NCBI GenBank assembly: GCA_035048485.1
Contig: CM068590.1
Span: 9,847,329-9,911,328 of the forward strand
Source of the DNA: Pteria penguin
Taxonomy: Eukaryota; Mollusca; Bivalvia; Pterioida; Pteriidae
Direction of reading: 5' to 3'
Length of the DNA stretch: 64,000 nucleotides
Shown piece after piece: positions 22,601 to 31,800 of the stretch (position 1 is its first letter; the number at the start of each line of letters is the position of its first letter). The notes beneath the pieces are model-generated. The model was not told the DNA's origin. It ran no database searches and saw only the letters and a program-made list of their open reading frames with translations. The translations under genes and the position numbers were made by a program.

Positions 22601-23560
22601 CATAAAAACAACAAGTCATCCTGGCCTGTTTACTAAGTAGGTAAATAATTGTCTATCAATAGATATTTCTACAATAGACAATGTTCACAACAACTCATTA
22701 TAAACATAACAAGGATTTATGCAGAGTCCACCATGGCGATCAGCGATGTCCCTATAATATTGCAAATGTCGTGGAAGTCAAGAGAAAGTTGATGAAATGT
22801 TACTGAACTGGATTTTTATTTTGTCGTTTTTCAAAAGATGATCAGAATATCACTTTTGAAGAAGCTGTATTTTTATTGAAATATTTGAATGGTTGTTATA
22901 CAGAATAAGGAAATAGTCCTAATCAAAACAGTAATTTTACACAAATGAAAATTGCATAGAGAGAATACGAGAGTTTATCAGACAACTAAGTTTTGAATAA
23001 ACATTAAAAGTCAGTAATTATCGTGATATAAACAAATTGTAAAAACTGTATAATAATTTTACATTAATATACAATACTTTAACTTTTATTAATAATTTAT
23101 AATTTTGTCAGTAAATCCTCTGCATATAGAACTCCTGGACGAAAGACCAAACGAAGAAGTATTGGATTCCGTTTTAGTCCTCATATCAACGGAAATGATT
23201 CAACTTGGTTTGGAACTTCAACTGACATTTGAAGACGTACTGCGTTGTCGGATGGGCTGCACAACCACCGCTGAGATTATCAAGAAAATTCTATACACAT
23301 GGCTCCATAAAAACGACCCCAATTCACCGGCAAAAATGGGTCTGCTTTATCAAGCTGTTTTGAATTGTGGATGCGATATTGAACCCATTGAACGTAAACT
23401 GTTAGATCAAAAGCAAAGACACAGTCAAACACTACAGCGTGTCCAAGAAATATTAGCTAAATCATACAGAAACGTATCAGTTGGACCAATAATTGTGTTG
23501 TTGGTTGCAATCATTATGTACTTCCTGATCACAAAGTTGTATCTAGCATTCCAGAGGTAA
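2178..23560 (+). CDS. ROCO-family protein with death-fold domains and C-terminal membrane anchor (5' partial)
   Basis: Seven exons (2178-2378, 8634-8740, 11119-12435, 12791-12821, 13104-13384, 13476-13500, 23112-23560) join in phase into 802 codons plus a stop. Order: the second half of a Roc GTPase (WDFAGKQ switch II, then GTHKDK guanine-specificity motif), a COR module, a death domain, a second death-like helical bundle, and a single hydrophobic helix just before the stop. Roc domains bind and hydrolyse GTP and COR mediates dimerisation; death domains recruit partners in innate immune and cell-death signalling. The tail helix suggests an anchored protein facing the cytosol. No kinase domain follows COR, unlike LRRK2. 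The P-loop is outside the window. The domain assignment is strong; the pathway is inferred. Confidence 0.85.
3934..4085 (+). other. Exon-like open segment, unassigned
   Basis: A pyrimidine tract with TTTCAG precedes it and a perfect GTAAGT donor follows. It is open throughout and encodes about 50 residues, including [19 protein letters not shown] and [17 protein letters not shown] do not recognise the family. It could accept the phase of the upstream ROCO exon, but it leaves in phase 0 while the next Roc exon needs phase 1, so it cannot be a constitutive ROCO exon. It may be an alternative exon, a relic, or part of a nested gene. Confidence 0.3.
5845..5978 (+). other. Possible terminal exon or relic, unassigned
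   Basis: It follows an acceptor (TTTCATTTCAG). The open frame encodes [19 protein letters not shown] and about 25 more residues, then TAA; an AATAAA-containing stretch lies near 6150. It is not in phase with 3934-4085. No family is recognised and it could be chance. Confidence 0.2.
6591..7141. mobile_element. Short inverted-terminal-repeat element (MITE-like)
   Basis: The left end TTAAAGGAGCATGGTCCGAT and the right end (read in reverse complement) TTAAATGGACATATTCCGAG are imperfect inverted repeats. The interior includes GCGCACGCGCATGATTATGG followed by GCGGAG, resembling the interior of the element at 26594. No coding capacity was seen. Confidence 0.45.
8634..8740 (+). CDS. ROCO exon: Roc domain, NKxD-equivalent (THKD)
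   Basis: It follows CCACAG and precedes GTGAGT. It encodes [20 protein letters not shown] and then [13 protein letters not shown]. The FWLxSIxTYG helix followed by IGTHKDK is characteristic of metazoan Roc domains, where THxD replaces NKxD. The phase matches the exon ending at 2378 exactly. Confidence 0.88.
8741..11118 (+). other. ROCO intron, 2.4 kb
   Basis: It holds a CA/TA-rich low-complexity tract (about 9130-9540), a long TA microsatellite (9539-9632) and a short C-run near 10628. No other structure or coding was recognised. Confidence 0.6.
9130..9632. repeat. CA/TA-rich tract ending in (TA)n microsatellite
   Basis: Degenerate ACACATA motifs from about 9130 pass into nearly pure TA at 9539-9632. 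Several open frames rich in Tyr, Ile, His and Thr cross it and are artefacts. Confidence 0.9.
11119..12435 (+). CDS. ROCO exon: COR domain
   Basis: This 439-codon exon opens after TTTCAAG and closes at TTT|GTAAGT, phase 0 at both ends. The helical lead-in includes LPNxxE-like and [19 protein letters not shown] linker rich in Gln, Glu and Asp follows (about 11510-11690) and then the COR hallmark [11 protein letters not shown]. The C-terminal half has the [20 protein letters not shown] stretch and the beta-rich [22 protein letters not shown] follows Roc in all ROCO proteins and forms the dimer interface. The acidic/Gln linker between the two COR halves looks poorly conserved. Confidence 0.85.
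12791..12821 (+). CDS. ROCO 31-nt microexon
   Basis: TTCTAG precedes it and GTAGAT follows. It encodes [10 protein letters not shown] plus one base, and that phase is required by the next exon. It adds two cysteines between COR and the death domain. Confidence 0.65.
13104..13384 (+). CDS. ROCO exon: first death domain
   Basis: The acceptor ATATTAG completes a Gly codon; the exon ends in phase 0 at TTG|GTAAGC. The sequence has the death-domain pattern: a basic helix, [19 protein letters not shown], then [20 protein letters not shown] (the conserved helix 4-5 Trp). It is about 93 residues, typical for the fold. Such domains pair with other death-fold proteins. Confidence 0.75.
13476..13500 (+). 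CDS. ROCO 25-nt microexon
   Basis: It lies between TTTTTCAG and GTAAGT and encodes AIRKANVT plus one base. Only this phase joins the death-domain exon to the last exon. It is followed within 50 bases by an ATCT microsatellite. Confidence 0.65.
13549..13635. repeat. (ATCT)n microsatellite
   Basis: About 21 perfect tetranucleotide copies, just downstream of the 25-nt microexon donor. Confidence 0.97.
14031..14825 (+). mobile_element. Deleted hAT-family DNA transposon fragment
   Basis: It opens with GGGGTGTAACGATACTCCGA and closes with TTACGATTCGCAATACCCCA, an imperfect inverted pair of the hAT/ZBED kind. Inside, the plus strand encodes the start of a BED zinc finger, SKIWDH, and after a frame change [20 protein letters not shown] followed by HMKRHYP (CxxC then spaced His). 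About 800 bp against several kb for an intact element, so the transposase core is gone. Confidence 0.65.
14267..14434 (+). pseudogene. BED-type zinc finger fragment of hAT transposase
   Basis: The fragment is split by a frameshift near 14322. It keeps the IWDH aromatic/His pattern, the CxxC pair and HxxxH, then a stop at TGA. No catalytic RNase H-like transposase domain follows. It is nonfunctional. Confidence 0.6.
14826..16183. other. Intronic sequence, nothing recognised
   Basis: Both strands were read. No coding, tandem or terminal-repeat structure was found between the hAT fragment and the retroelement boundary repeat. Confidence 0.5.
16184..16237. repeat. Left copy of 54/55-bp repeat bounding the retroelement
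   Basis: It starts AACTCTAATTTTTTCACTAG and ends TATATATAAACATTT. It differs from the copy at 22101-22155 by one T in a homopolymer. It is either a target duplication or a terminal repeat. Confidence 0.85.
16236..16466 (-). repeat. Retroelement 231-bp direct repeat, outer copy
   Basis: It starts TTTTATGTCATCTATGCCGA and ends at AATGCGCCA. Compared by eye it differs from 16864-17093 only by one A in a run. It contains a 15-bp perfect inverted repeat (ACACGGCGATCGCCT at 16340 and its complement at 16382). Confidence 0.93.
16864..17093 (-). repeat. Retroelement 230-bp direct repeat, inner copy
   Basis: Near-identical to 16236-16466, offset by 628 bases. It carries the same 15-bp inverted repeat at 16968 and 17010. 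The intervening 16467-16863 is unique in the window and contains three loose repeats of AATGGAATGxxC..CAGTTA. Confidence 0.93.
17212..17735. repeat. Five spaced GTGGC..CCAC hairpin motifs
   Basis: A roughly 26-base motif (best form GTGGCAGACACCTTCTGAAC, ending CACAAC) recurs at about 17212, 17354, 17484, 17614 and 17710. The middle spacing is 130 bases. Each copy can pair GTGG with CCAC. The DNA between copies is unlike. Confidence 0.6.
17930..18540 (-). pseudogene. RNase H / tyrosine recombinase remnant of the retroelement
   Basis: Reading leftward: [20 protein letters not shown] and GRAFL (end of reverse transcriptase), FTDASGSIG (RNase H, first acidic residue), [10 protein letters not shown], then a jump to the recombinase helix [16 protein letters not shown], then [19 protein letters not shown] and [14 protein letters not shown]. 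The last two carry the HxxR and Tyr-containing catalytic segments of a tyrosine recombinase. The parts are abutted with large internal losses and several stops, so this is dead. Confidence 0.72.
18960..19759 (-). pseudogene. Gag-like ORF remnant of the retroelement
   Basis: It begins with a basic N-terminus [20 protein letters not shown] at 19759. After frame breaks comes a frame from 19410 with [20 protein letters not shown], then [19 protein letters not shown], then [13 protein letters not shown] followed by an in-frame TGA. The WxxYDxxFR pattern occurs in gag proteins of animal DIRS-type elements as I remember them. At least two frameshifts are present. Confidence 0.6.
20031..20886. repeat. 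49-bp satellite inside the retroelement
   Basis: About 17-18 copies at 49-bp spacing. Each unit has two imperfect hairpins with the same loop core: GTGCTATACTGAGCAC and TGTGTTATACTAAACACA. Weaker scattered copies continue to about 21230. It is noncoding. Confidence 0.93.
21480..22052 (-). pseudogene. SGNH-hydrolase-like ORF of the retroelement (frameshifted)
   Basis: The frame from 22052 has [14 protein letters not shown] (nucleophile block, GHS in place of GDS). A shift near 21880 leads to [18 protein letters not shown] (GGND, block III) and [13 protein letters not shown]. After a stop, [14 protein letters not shown] (DGIH, block V Asp-His) and [13 protein letters not shown] follow. All catalytic blocks are visible but the frame is broken at least twice. 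It lies 5' of the gag-like region in this element's orientation. Confidence 0.68.
22101..22155. repeat. Right copy of 54/55-bp repeat bounding the retroelement
   Basis: Matches 16184-16237 in direct orientation apart from one extra T. The flanks differ outside both copies. Confidence 0.85.
22156..23111. other. Intronic sequence, nothing recognised
   Basis: AT-rich, ending at the acceptor AATTTTGTCAG of the last ROCO exon. No repeats or coding found. Confidence 0.5.
23112..23560 (+). CDS. ROCO last exon: second death-like fold plus transmembrane tail
   Basis: The exon completes the codon left by the 25-nt microexon and ends at TAA (23558-23560). An amphipathic helical bundle ([19 protein letters not shown], then [20 protein letters not shown] and [20 protein letters not shown]) resembles a death-fold domain. 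After a charged stretch a hydrophobic run of about 20 residues begins at [14 protein letters not shown], ending AFQR. This fits a C-terminal tail anchor with the domains in the cytosol. Confidence 0.8.
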
Positions 23561-23838
23561 ACAGCTACCGCTTTCACACACGTGTTAGAAAATATGACAA
23601 ACTCCATATATTATACAGATATAAAAGAATGACATATTGAGACATTTCCTCTATGATTATTTAATCATTAGTCATACAATATCATTTATTAATCATAGTT
23701 ACAGGTGCACGTACTGATCTTTCAATTTCCTTCAAATAATTATGTCAGATGTTTAATATATGTAATAAGTTTTCTTTTATTTGCTCATTAGCATTTGCAT
23801 TGAGTTATTTCTATGTGTGAGTAAGTCCTGAGGAGGAA

Positions 23839-23844
23839 AATAAA
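23839..23844 (+). terminator. Candidate polyadenylation signal of the ROCO gene
   Basis: AATAAA 279 bases after the stop, the first clear hexamer downstream of the last exon. Confidence 0.45.
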
Positions 23845-25058
23845 ATACTCGAATTAAACATAATCACTGAAAGAGGAATCACTTTAATTCAGATTCAAAA
23901 ATATTATGTTATTTGAATATTTTAATTCTGTTCTTTACCAAAACACCAACCTGTTAAATGCGCATTTCTTGTCACAGTTTGGAGATAAATATAGAATATA
24001 TGTAACTTTTAATGTTGTACACCAGATGCGCATTTCGACAACTTGTGTCATTTCAGTGATGCTCGTGGCCGAATGATTCGAATTCACATAAGAAATAAAT
24101 ATTCGAAGAGCGGTGTTGAAACCAAACTGAACGAAAAGTGAACCAAAGAATCTATCTAAGGATAGAGCTATGCATGAGGGAGATACTCATTAGTTTTAGA
24201 GTTTACTTAATTTGATGTCTGAGCATTTGAAATATATGTTTTATGTCAATATATAAAAGAAACTGATTTCTAAAAATATAAGGTAAAGTTAATATTTCTT
24301 GTGATTCTATTTCTCTCACTAGACAAGAAGACAAAAATATATCTTGAATCAAAATAATGTCCTTGCAAATGAAAGTAAATCCTAATGTAAGTCACAAACA
24401 GATTTCATTTGTATTTCTTACAATAATTACAGCACTGTCCATCAGCATATAGTTAGGAATTATTAACAGATTGCCTGACCGTCAGCATGTTCTTAAGTAT
24501 CTGTTGATACGAATTTTTCTACGTATCAACACATACATACAATATATGTAATTATGGTTATTAATTTATGAATAATCCAGGACATGAGACAAGTGAATGG
24601 AGAAATGCGTAACCCCCTCCCAATTCTCAGGAGTATGTAACAGTAGAGTTTTGCCCACCACCCCAATATTCCATTTACATGTTGGTATGCATAGTTGTTA
24701 TGAATATATGGAATATATCTAAAATATACACATATATTTGTATTCATTTTCATTTTTAGTAAGTATTATTATTTTCATTTATCTACTTTTTTTACATTCT
24801 ATTTGCAATTTCGAGTTGCAAATTGTGTCCCTCTGCTAATATGCATGAACACATGTACAGTATAGTCAAACACGTATATGATTGCTTAATGTATAACCTG
24901 CTAAAAAAGGACATTTGATTATAAATCTTTGTATAAAAGTCAAATTTACGTAAATTCCCCACAAGTTTGACCGTAATGTAAAAATCTGTTATATTATCAC
25001 GTAGGTATATCTTATTTATATAAACCTTTTTATTCTATTGTATTCATTTTTAATAGAC

Positions 25059-25393
25059 TTTTTTCCAATTTTAAATGATGTAAGGGGTCTTATACCGGAC
25101 AAACCACTTTTTGCCGGAATTTTCACTATGATGTTAACGCTTACAATGTGACGTCACAGTAATATGACGCAAATCGAAGCGGCAATTTTGTATTTGTCCG
25201 GTATTCACCCTTCCACGGTTCGTAAAAGAACGTGACATTTTTGCAATTTTTAATTGTTCTATTTATGACGTCATAAACAAATGCTTCATTCGTCGGAGTT
25301 TTGTCGGACCTTTGATGACGTCATCATAATGCAAAATGCGTTAAATGTGGAAGGGTGAATTGCCCCTTACATCATGTAAAATTGGCAAAAAGG
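25059..25393. mobile_element. 335-bp MITE-like inverted-repeat element
   Basis: Terminal inverted repeats of about 30 bases: left CCAATTTTAAATGATGTAAG with GGG following, right its near-complement ending TACATCATGTAAAATTGG. A second inner pair (CACCCTTCCAC near 25206, GTGGAAGGGTG near 25347) continues the foldback. No coding. Confidence 0.7.
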
Positions 25394-26593
25394 TTATTGT
25401 ACACCGTCTTTTGTGATTTTATATTTTAGATATACATTTTCGATACCATAATCTTGTTAGAAAAGAAATATTGAATATTAATCTGAAATATTTGACATAA
25501 TTACATAATTTGACCTAATATGCGCCATCTCCCTGATTTAAGCGAAATGGAACCAAAACACAAAATTCTATATTTTTCTGATTTAGTGTTATATTTAATT
25601 ATACTTTACACGATTTCACATTAGCACCTCGTAAAAAGTTCATTGCAGAGGATATATCCCTGTTAGAATAAAATACTAATTATTTTCTGACGGATGTAAA
25701 TACTATTTAGAATGATGTATGACTTTCATGTTTATTCTAGTTTAAATTAAATGTGCATATAATTTACATACATTTGTTTTTAACAAAAGAACATATGATC
25801 AGTGAATCCATAAACTCTTCAAGTTATTAATACATAGATGGACAATAATTGGTTTATAATGGAATTTGTAATTTCATTGTTTTGTTATATTTCATTTGTC
25901 ATTTATTTTCCTTTTGCATGTAATGATGCATTTGATTCTGATTAGTATACCACTAAAAGCATTTTCCCATAACGTCATTTCATAATGTTATGTCAGCGTT
26001 TTGTGTACTTGAAAAAGAGAGTCAATATATAAAACTTACATTTGATTTTAGTAGTTGGAAATATCGAATGGCAAAATATATTGATAAAGGAATATATCTG
26101 ATGATTTTCTGTGGATAGATGGATATCCCATGAAAAGAAGGAGAAACATTGCATCAATGCGCGTAACAAGTTTCCGTTCTTTTTCAGGGTAAACCTCTAT
26201 CTACCGAAAAATTTATAAGATGCAGTAAAATAATCTTACAATGATTGGAGGACTTCCCATCCAATGAAAATCATTGATATGCAAGTGGTTAAAGGTCATG
26301 GGAAATTTAAATTATACGAATTTGTGTTTTTGTTGAAATAAAACATATATGCTTTAAGTAACTCATATTTTTTGTTTTTGAAAATAATTACTCTTTCTGT
26401 AGATATTGTTATTTGAATATAAATATAAATGTGTGTTGCTTTGGCAAGTCTCGCGGATTTCCGTGATCGCTATGACGTTATACTATATGTCAACTACTAT
26501 ATGAGCTGTATGTTACAAGGAAAAATGTCATGCTTGACCTAATGTGACGTGATAACTTTTTATTTCTGTAGGGGCATTTAACTCTGTTCGCTC

Positions 26594-27216
26594 TTAAACG
26601 GACACTGTCCCTTGGCATATAATATGGGTTTTAAAAATATGTACTGTATTTAACTCTCTATATAGGTCAGTTAGATATTTATTAGAAAGCATACGAAAAA
26701 ACTTTTTTGAAAAATACACATATTAATCGAGTTACGGCCGTCAATATATCGCTTTTATTTTCTCGTAATCCATGCATTTTTAATGTTATGCATGACGTGT
26801 CAATCACGTGACCGCACAAAAACAATGATGGAGAGCGAGGTAAGAGCCCGCTGTTTAGCGTTTTGAAAACAGAGTCCGTAAAATGTTTCTTTCTTCCTTT
26901 TTTTCTTGACCCTTGCATCGGAAACGCCTCGAAATACATGGCGTCTTTTGTTTATATCAAACTGCGCATGTGCAAATGGGCGGATTTGAATTCCATAAAA
27001 CAGAGACATATATGTCTCTGCATAAAAGGACAGTTAAAACGGGAAAAATAATTCTAATAAATTCCTTTTAAATTACTGCATCTTTGTTGATTTTAAGTTT
27101 AAAATTTTACATTTAACGGAAACTCCATAACTTTAACAAGCCTAGAAAAATAGCGTATTGCCTAAATTTATTATTCTAATGCCATAAAACGTGGTTGAGG
27201 GATAGTGTCCCTTTAA
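26594..27216. mobile_element. 623-bp MITE-like inverted-repeat element
   Basis: Left end TTAAACGGACACTGTCCCTT; right end AGGGATAGTGTCCCTTTAA, which is its imperfect complement. The interior GCGCATGTGCAAATGGGCGG is shared in outline with the element at 6591. Confidence 0.55.
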
Positions 27217-28029
27217 TTACTGACTTATAAATGCAAATATGCCAATACGATACAGTATTAAAATCTGTTTTTTAAACAAGAAGGTTAATTTTTCCAAGTA
27301 TCACTATTCTTTACAATAAAAATTTTTTCCCATGACCTTTAAGTATGATTCCCAGAAACTGTCAGCATCTACTGAGTGTCAGAGCACATAACATAATTTG
27401 ATGTTAGGTACTGTTTTATTAATGATTATGTGTACAATGTTACATTATAAAATATATTTCATGTATTATGTTATATATGCATATTATATTATCATACAGA
27501 CTTTATTCTTAATGTATCTAGAGATGAAAGTGGTCTATGCTTAACATCAGAACTATTTCGGACGATGTTTCCAGACATCAGAATGCAGACATCCATCGTT
27601 TAATTACAGAAATCTGTACGATATACTTGATCCTTTATACCTATCAATTTCATTTTTATTGAATCTAACAATGTACGATGTGACTGCATGATTTGATTTA
27701 CATGCAGTGTCTTTTTAATTACCACAAAGGAGTGCAAAATGATGTTGTGGTTTAGAACATATTTTACTATTCATTATTTTACTATATTCATTAAAAAATA
27801 TTTGATTTCATATCCGATTTAAACTTCTTCCAAATATGCCAATTTATTAATCGTGTAAATCTATGAAACTTGCACATCATGTTTTACTATGTTTTATTTG
27901 TGAATCTAACAATGATTGGAGCCAATGATACTCACTGAATATGGAAAACTATGAATCATTAAATGATTCAATGATTATCTAGCAGAGAGAAAATATAGTT
28001 CAACAGCAATAAAACTGCACATTAAGAAG

Positions 28030-28540
28030 ACACATTAAGTAGTCTACTCTTCTGAAGGAGTCTCTGGTTTGAGCCCTGTCTGGTGACTCAACTGAAGGAG
28101 ACGTGTTTGAGCCTGTTTGGTGACTCAACCTAAGGAGTCACTGGTTTGAGCTCTGTCTGGTGACTCAACTGAAGGAGTCTCTGGATTGAGCTCTATCTGG
28201 CTACTCATCTGAAGGAGTTCTTGATTTTAGCCCTGTCTTGTGACTCAACTGATGGAGTCTATAGTTTGAGCCCTGTCTGGCTATTTGTCTGAAGTAGTCT
28301 CTGGTTTTTGCCCTGTCGGTGACTCAACTGAAGGAGTTTCTAGTTTGAGCCCTGTCTGGTGACTCAACTGAAGGTGTCTTGTGTTTGAACCCTGTCTGGT
28401 GACTCTAAAGGAGTTTGAGTTTGAGCCCTGAGTACCCAGACAAGGTTTTTTGCCCTGTCTGGTGACTTTTCTAACAGAGTTTCAGGTTTGAACCCTCTCT
28501 GGATAGCTCATCTGTGTCCTATCTTTCAGAATCGAAACAG
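28030..28540 (+). repeat. About 40-bp degenerate tandem array built on a SINE tRNA-like segment
   Basis: Roughly ten copies of GGTTTGAGCCCTGTCTGGTG with ACTCAACTGAAGGAGTCTCT. GGTTTGAGCCC resembles a box B. The array ends in TATCTTTCAGAATCGAAACA and GTAAAAACTGA, the segment that follows the tRNA part in the SINE copies at 29385 and 59790. It lies just past the ABHD11 stop. Confidence 0.75.
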
Positions 28541-28642
28541 TAAAAACTGATGTAAAATTGTCATGGAAGATCACATTTGATTTCAGATATATATTGATAA
28601 ACAAGCTTACAGACATACACATGCATACTCTAATAAACTAGA

Positions 28643-28805
28643 CTATGATTCTATAAGTTCTGCACGTTGTGTTCGATCTAAAAATTCTTGAACAACTTTC
28701 ACAAACTGTGATGGATTTTCAGAATGAACCCAATGACCAGCATCAGGAATGTGCTCTATCTCCACAAAGGGGAATAACTCTTGTATTAAGGGTTCTTCTT
28801 CTTCA
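28643..28805 (-). CDS. Abhd11: ABHD11 last exon, catalytic His
   Basis: The acceptor TTTTTCAG precedes it on the minus strand; one base completes a Thr codon. It encodes IEHIPDAGHWVHSENPSQF and an amphipathic tail ending at TAG (28643-28645). AGHWVH holds the catalytic His. Confidence 0.93.
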
Positions 28806-31800
28806 CTGAAAAAGAATTATGAAATCGTTATGAATTACAGTAAAAATGACGTAGGTTTATATTACTCTAAAGATACTTTAAAGCTATTCCATTTATGGGT
28901 TAACTTTAATAATTTTGCAATTTATTGAGATATAATATGGTTTGAGGCGGTGTACACTCCGCAAAGCAGATTATAAAAAAGTGTGCACCGCCTCAAACCA
29001 TATTATATCTCAATAAATTGCAAAATTGTTAAAGTTAATCCTTATAATTTAATTAAAGACTAGAATAATTTGAATTATCAACATTAGATTCTTTTTAAAA
29101 CTGCAAATGAAAATGTAACAAGAAGAGCGGAGGAAAATATCCGCATAGCTGGTTGCTCCTAGCAACCGACCAAACCAATTTATGAAGCTATAATATGCTT
29201 TCAAAGGCCAATCAAATTTCTTGTTTCAAAAGAAATTAAATTATACCTAGGTATTCTGATATCCACTTTTTTTCAGCTAAATAATATCAGCAACTCAAAT
29301 TACACTGATAATAATCTATAACATTGGAAGACTGCCAAAGGTCAGAGGTTATTTTTATAAGTAGTCAGTTTCGTCCCTGACTTAACACTAGATAATGAGC
29401 AATATAATTCTGGAAAGACCTGTGACTGAGACTGCCCTGGTTTGATTCCCAACGTGGGTGCATGGGTGTTCTGTCTTTCAGATGAGACAGTAAAAACTGA
29501 GGACCATTATCACACTGGGTGCTGCAAAGGCATAAATTTTTATGCAATGTATTAAGATTAAGGTACTGTCACAGTATGTATGTGATAAAAATCGTAGAGT
29601 GAAGTAATACAATAACCAAACAATCAATGAATATCTTCCAAATGATGCATGGACAATGTTTTCATAATATGATGACACCTAGTATAGATATGGAAAAAGA
29701 CCTATACACATTGACCTATAATTACTACACAGTTCAAAAATCATGGAATTTGGGCCTTTCATGATAAATTTAAGATGGAGCACAAACTTCGTCCAATTTG
29801 ATGCTAGACTTATTTATCGTTTGGTAAACCATTTGTGACAAAAATCTTATGTTGGGCCATGTATGTGTTCAAACAATATTTAAGAATATGTTCTATTTTG
29901 TGCAGATTTTCCCAAAGATTCCCCGCATCAGGGGTTTAAGATGGAATATTTTTGCAAAAGAAGATAAAAAAACATGTTTTGATAGTGTATATATTGAAGT
30001 GTTATGTAATCAGCATACAGTAATATCTGAAAGGTTTTCAAGTTTAGGCAAATTTAGTGAACCATGTTCTTACCACAAAGTAAGCACACCATTCCAGTTT
30101 GCTTGATATATAGTTAACTTACATTCAAGTTATAAAGATTTTAAAATTTCTTGATGTAGTGCAAGATTAATGTCAGATCAGAATTCTTATCTACAGTATT
30201 TCAATGATTGCACAAGGTCAGATACAAAGGACTAAATGAATGTGTTGTTGATAGACTAATCGACCAACTGTTGAAAAACAATAACCACATGTGTGCTAAA
30301 AGAAGTACTAGGTAAACTGTGAGAATAATCGTTTTAAATAAAAGTTCATCCAAAATAGCAGACAATGTGAACCCCAAAAAAACAAAGTTTTTGTGTTAAT
30401 TCAAAATATGATAACATTTTTAGAAACTAAAAACAAATCCAAATTGCCTTTGAAGCAGCAACATATGAAAATCAGACTGCCAAAACAAAATTAGAATGAA
30501 AGTAAATACCAAAACAGTTAAAGGGGTATATTGATATAGATGGTCACATTCATTTGTGTTATTTTCTACTGAGAACAAATAATTGAAGCAAGAAAACACT
30601 TTTCAAAATATAATTGTCATGACTAAAAGGGTGTGCAAGTAAACACGTGTCGCCTGTGGGGCTTTTTGTATTACCGCAACATAGTCCAAAACAGCTATTC
30701 TAGCAAACAGGTCACGGTAAAGGTCTCAAGGTTATTTACCTTGGTTTCATTTGAAATGGATTCTTTTTTTCTATTGTCATCACAAGCATAGATATATAAA
30801 CAAAACGCTTGATATAAATAACTAAAGCATCAGTATGGACTGAAAGAAAAAAAATGTAATCAGTAAATGTGAAAAAAGTGTGACTACTGGACAATCCTAA
30901 AAGTAGGTAAATCTTTGATGTCAAGGTTATAGGTCAAGGTCACGAGTCTTTGTCATAAGGAATATACATATGAAACATCAAAGCCATTTTACTTGCCATT
31001 CAAAAATTATGGCCAGGGTAAAAAATTTTTAAAGTAGGTCAAACTCCATGGTCAAGGTCAAAAGGTAAAAACAATTGTGTGGACAAAAAGGTATTGTCAT
31101 AAGTAATACACATGTGAAGTATGAAAGCCCTATCATTTGTCATTTGAAAATTATAGCCAATGTTAATTTTTTTAATAAGTAGGTAAAACTCCAAGGTCAA
31201 AGTTCCAACGAGGTAATCAGTAAGATAACCTCTCAGAAATTTCTTGTTGTGTGGTGTGGAATTTGGGCATTTGTTACAACAAAATGACTACTAATATTGC
31301 GATCACAGAAACCATGCCATATTAATGTAACAATTGCAGTTACTTCACAGCGACCGGCCCACAGAAACAACACACAATCAGAAGTACCTCTACATTTACT
31401 GTTTTAGTACAGTGCAGTTATGATAACAAGTTACGATGTGTAGAAATTAGTCAAAGAGTCATTAATCCTGTAAATTTGTGAAAATTCCAACCAATATTTT
31501 TTCTTTTCATACACTTCCACACTTACTGTACAACACCTGTGGTGAGCATGGTTCAATATCATGTAGTATGGAACGAGTTATGATGCATTGAAATTCTAAG
31601 TGTCAAGGCTCATAAACTAGTAGACCCACCAAGAGTTACCTCCCTTCAAATTTTGTTTCATTTCGTTTAGTGGATCACAGCCCTCACTATACATCCTGAT
31701 TTCTGTCAACGGACAAGAGAAGACTGTTGTAGCCCCCAAACAATTATGTACAGAAGTTACATTCATTTTCGGTCCCCTTTACCACACCTGAATATTGAAG

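Larger units (their letters stand above)
13501..23111 (+). other. Last ROCO intron, 9.6 kb, mobile-element-rich
   Basis: It joins the microexon to the final exon in phase. It contains (ATCT)n, a hAT/BED fragment (14031-14825), an otherwise featureless stretch (14826-16183), a tyrosine-recombinase retroelement (16184-22155), and 950 bases with no recognised content before the acceptor. Confidence 0.7.
23845..28029. other. Intergenic region between convergent ROCO and ABHD11 genes
   Basis: AT-rich. It contains two foldback elements (25059-25393 and 26594-27216) and no recognised coding sequence. The 3' untranslated ends of both genes probably reach into it. Confidence 0.55.
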
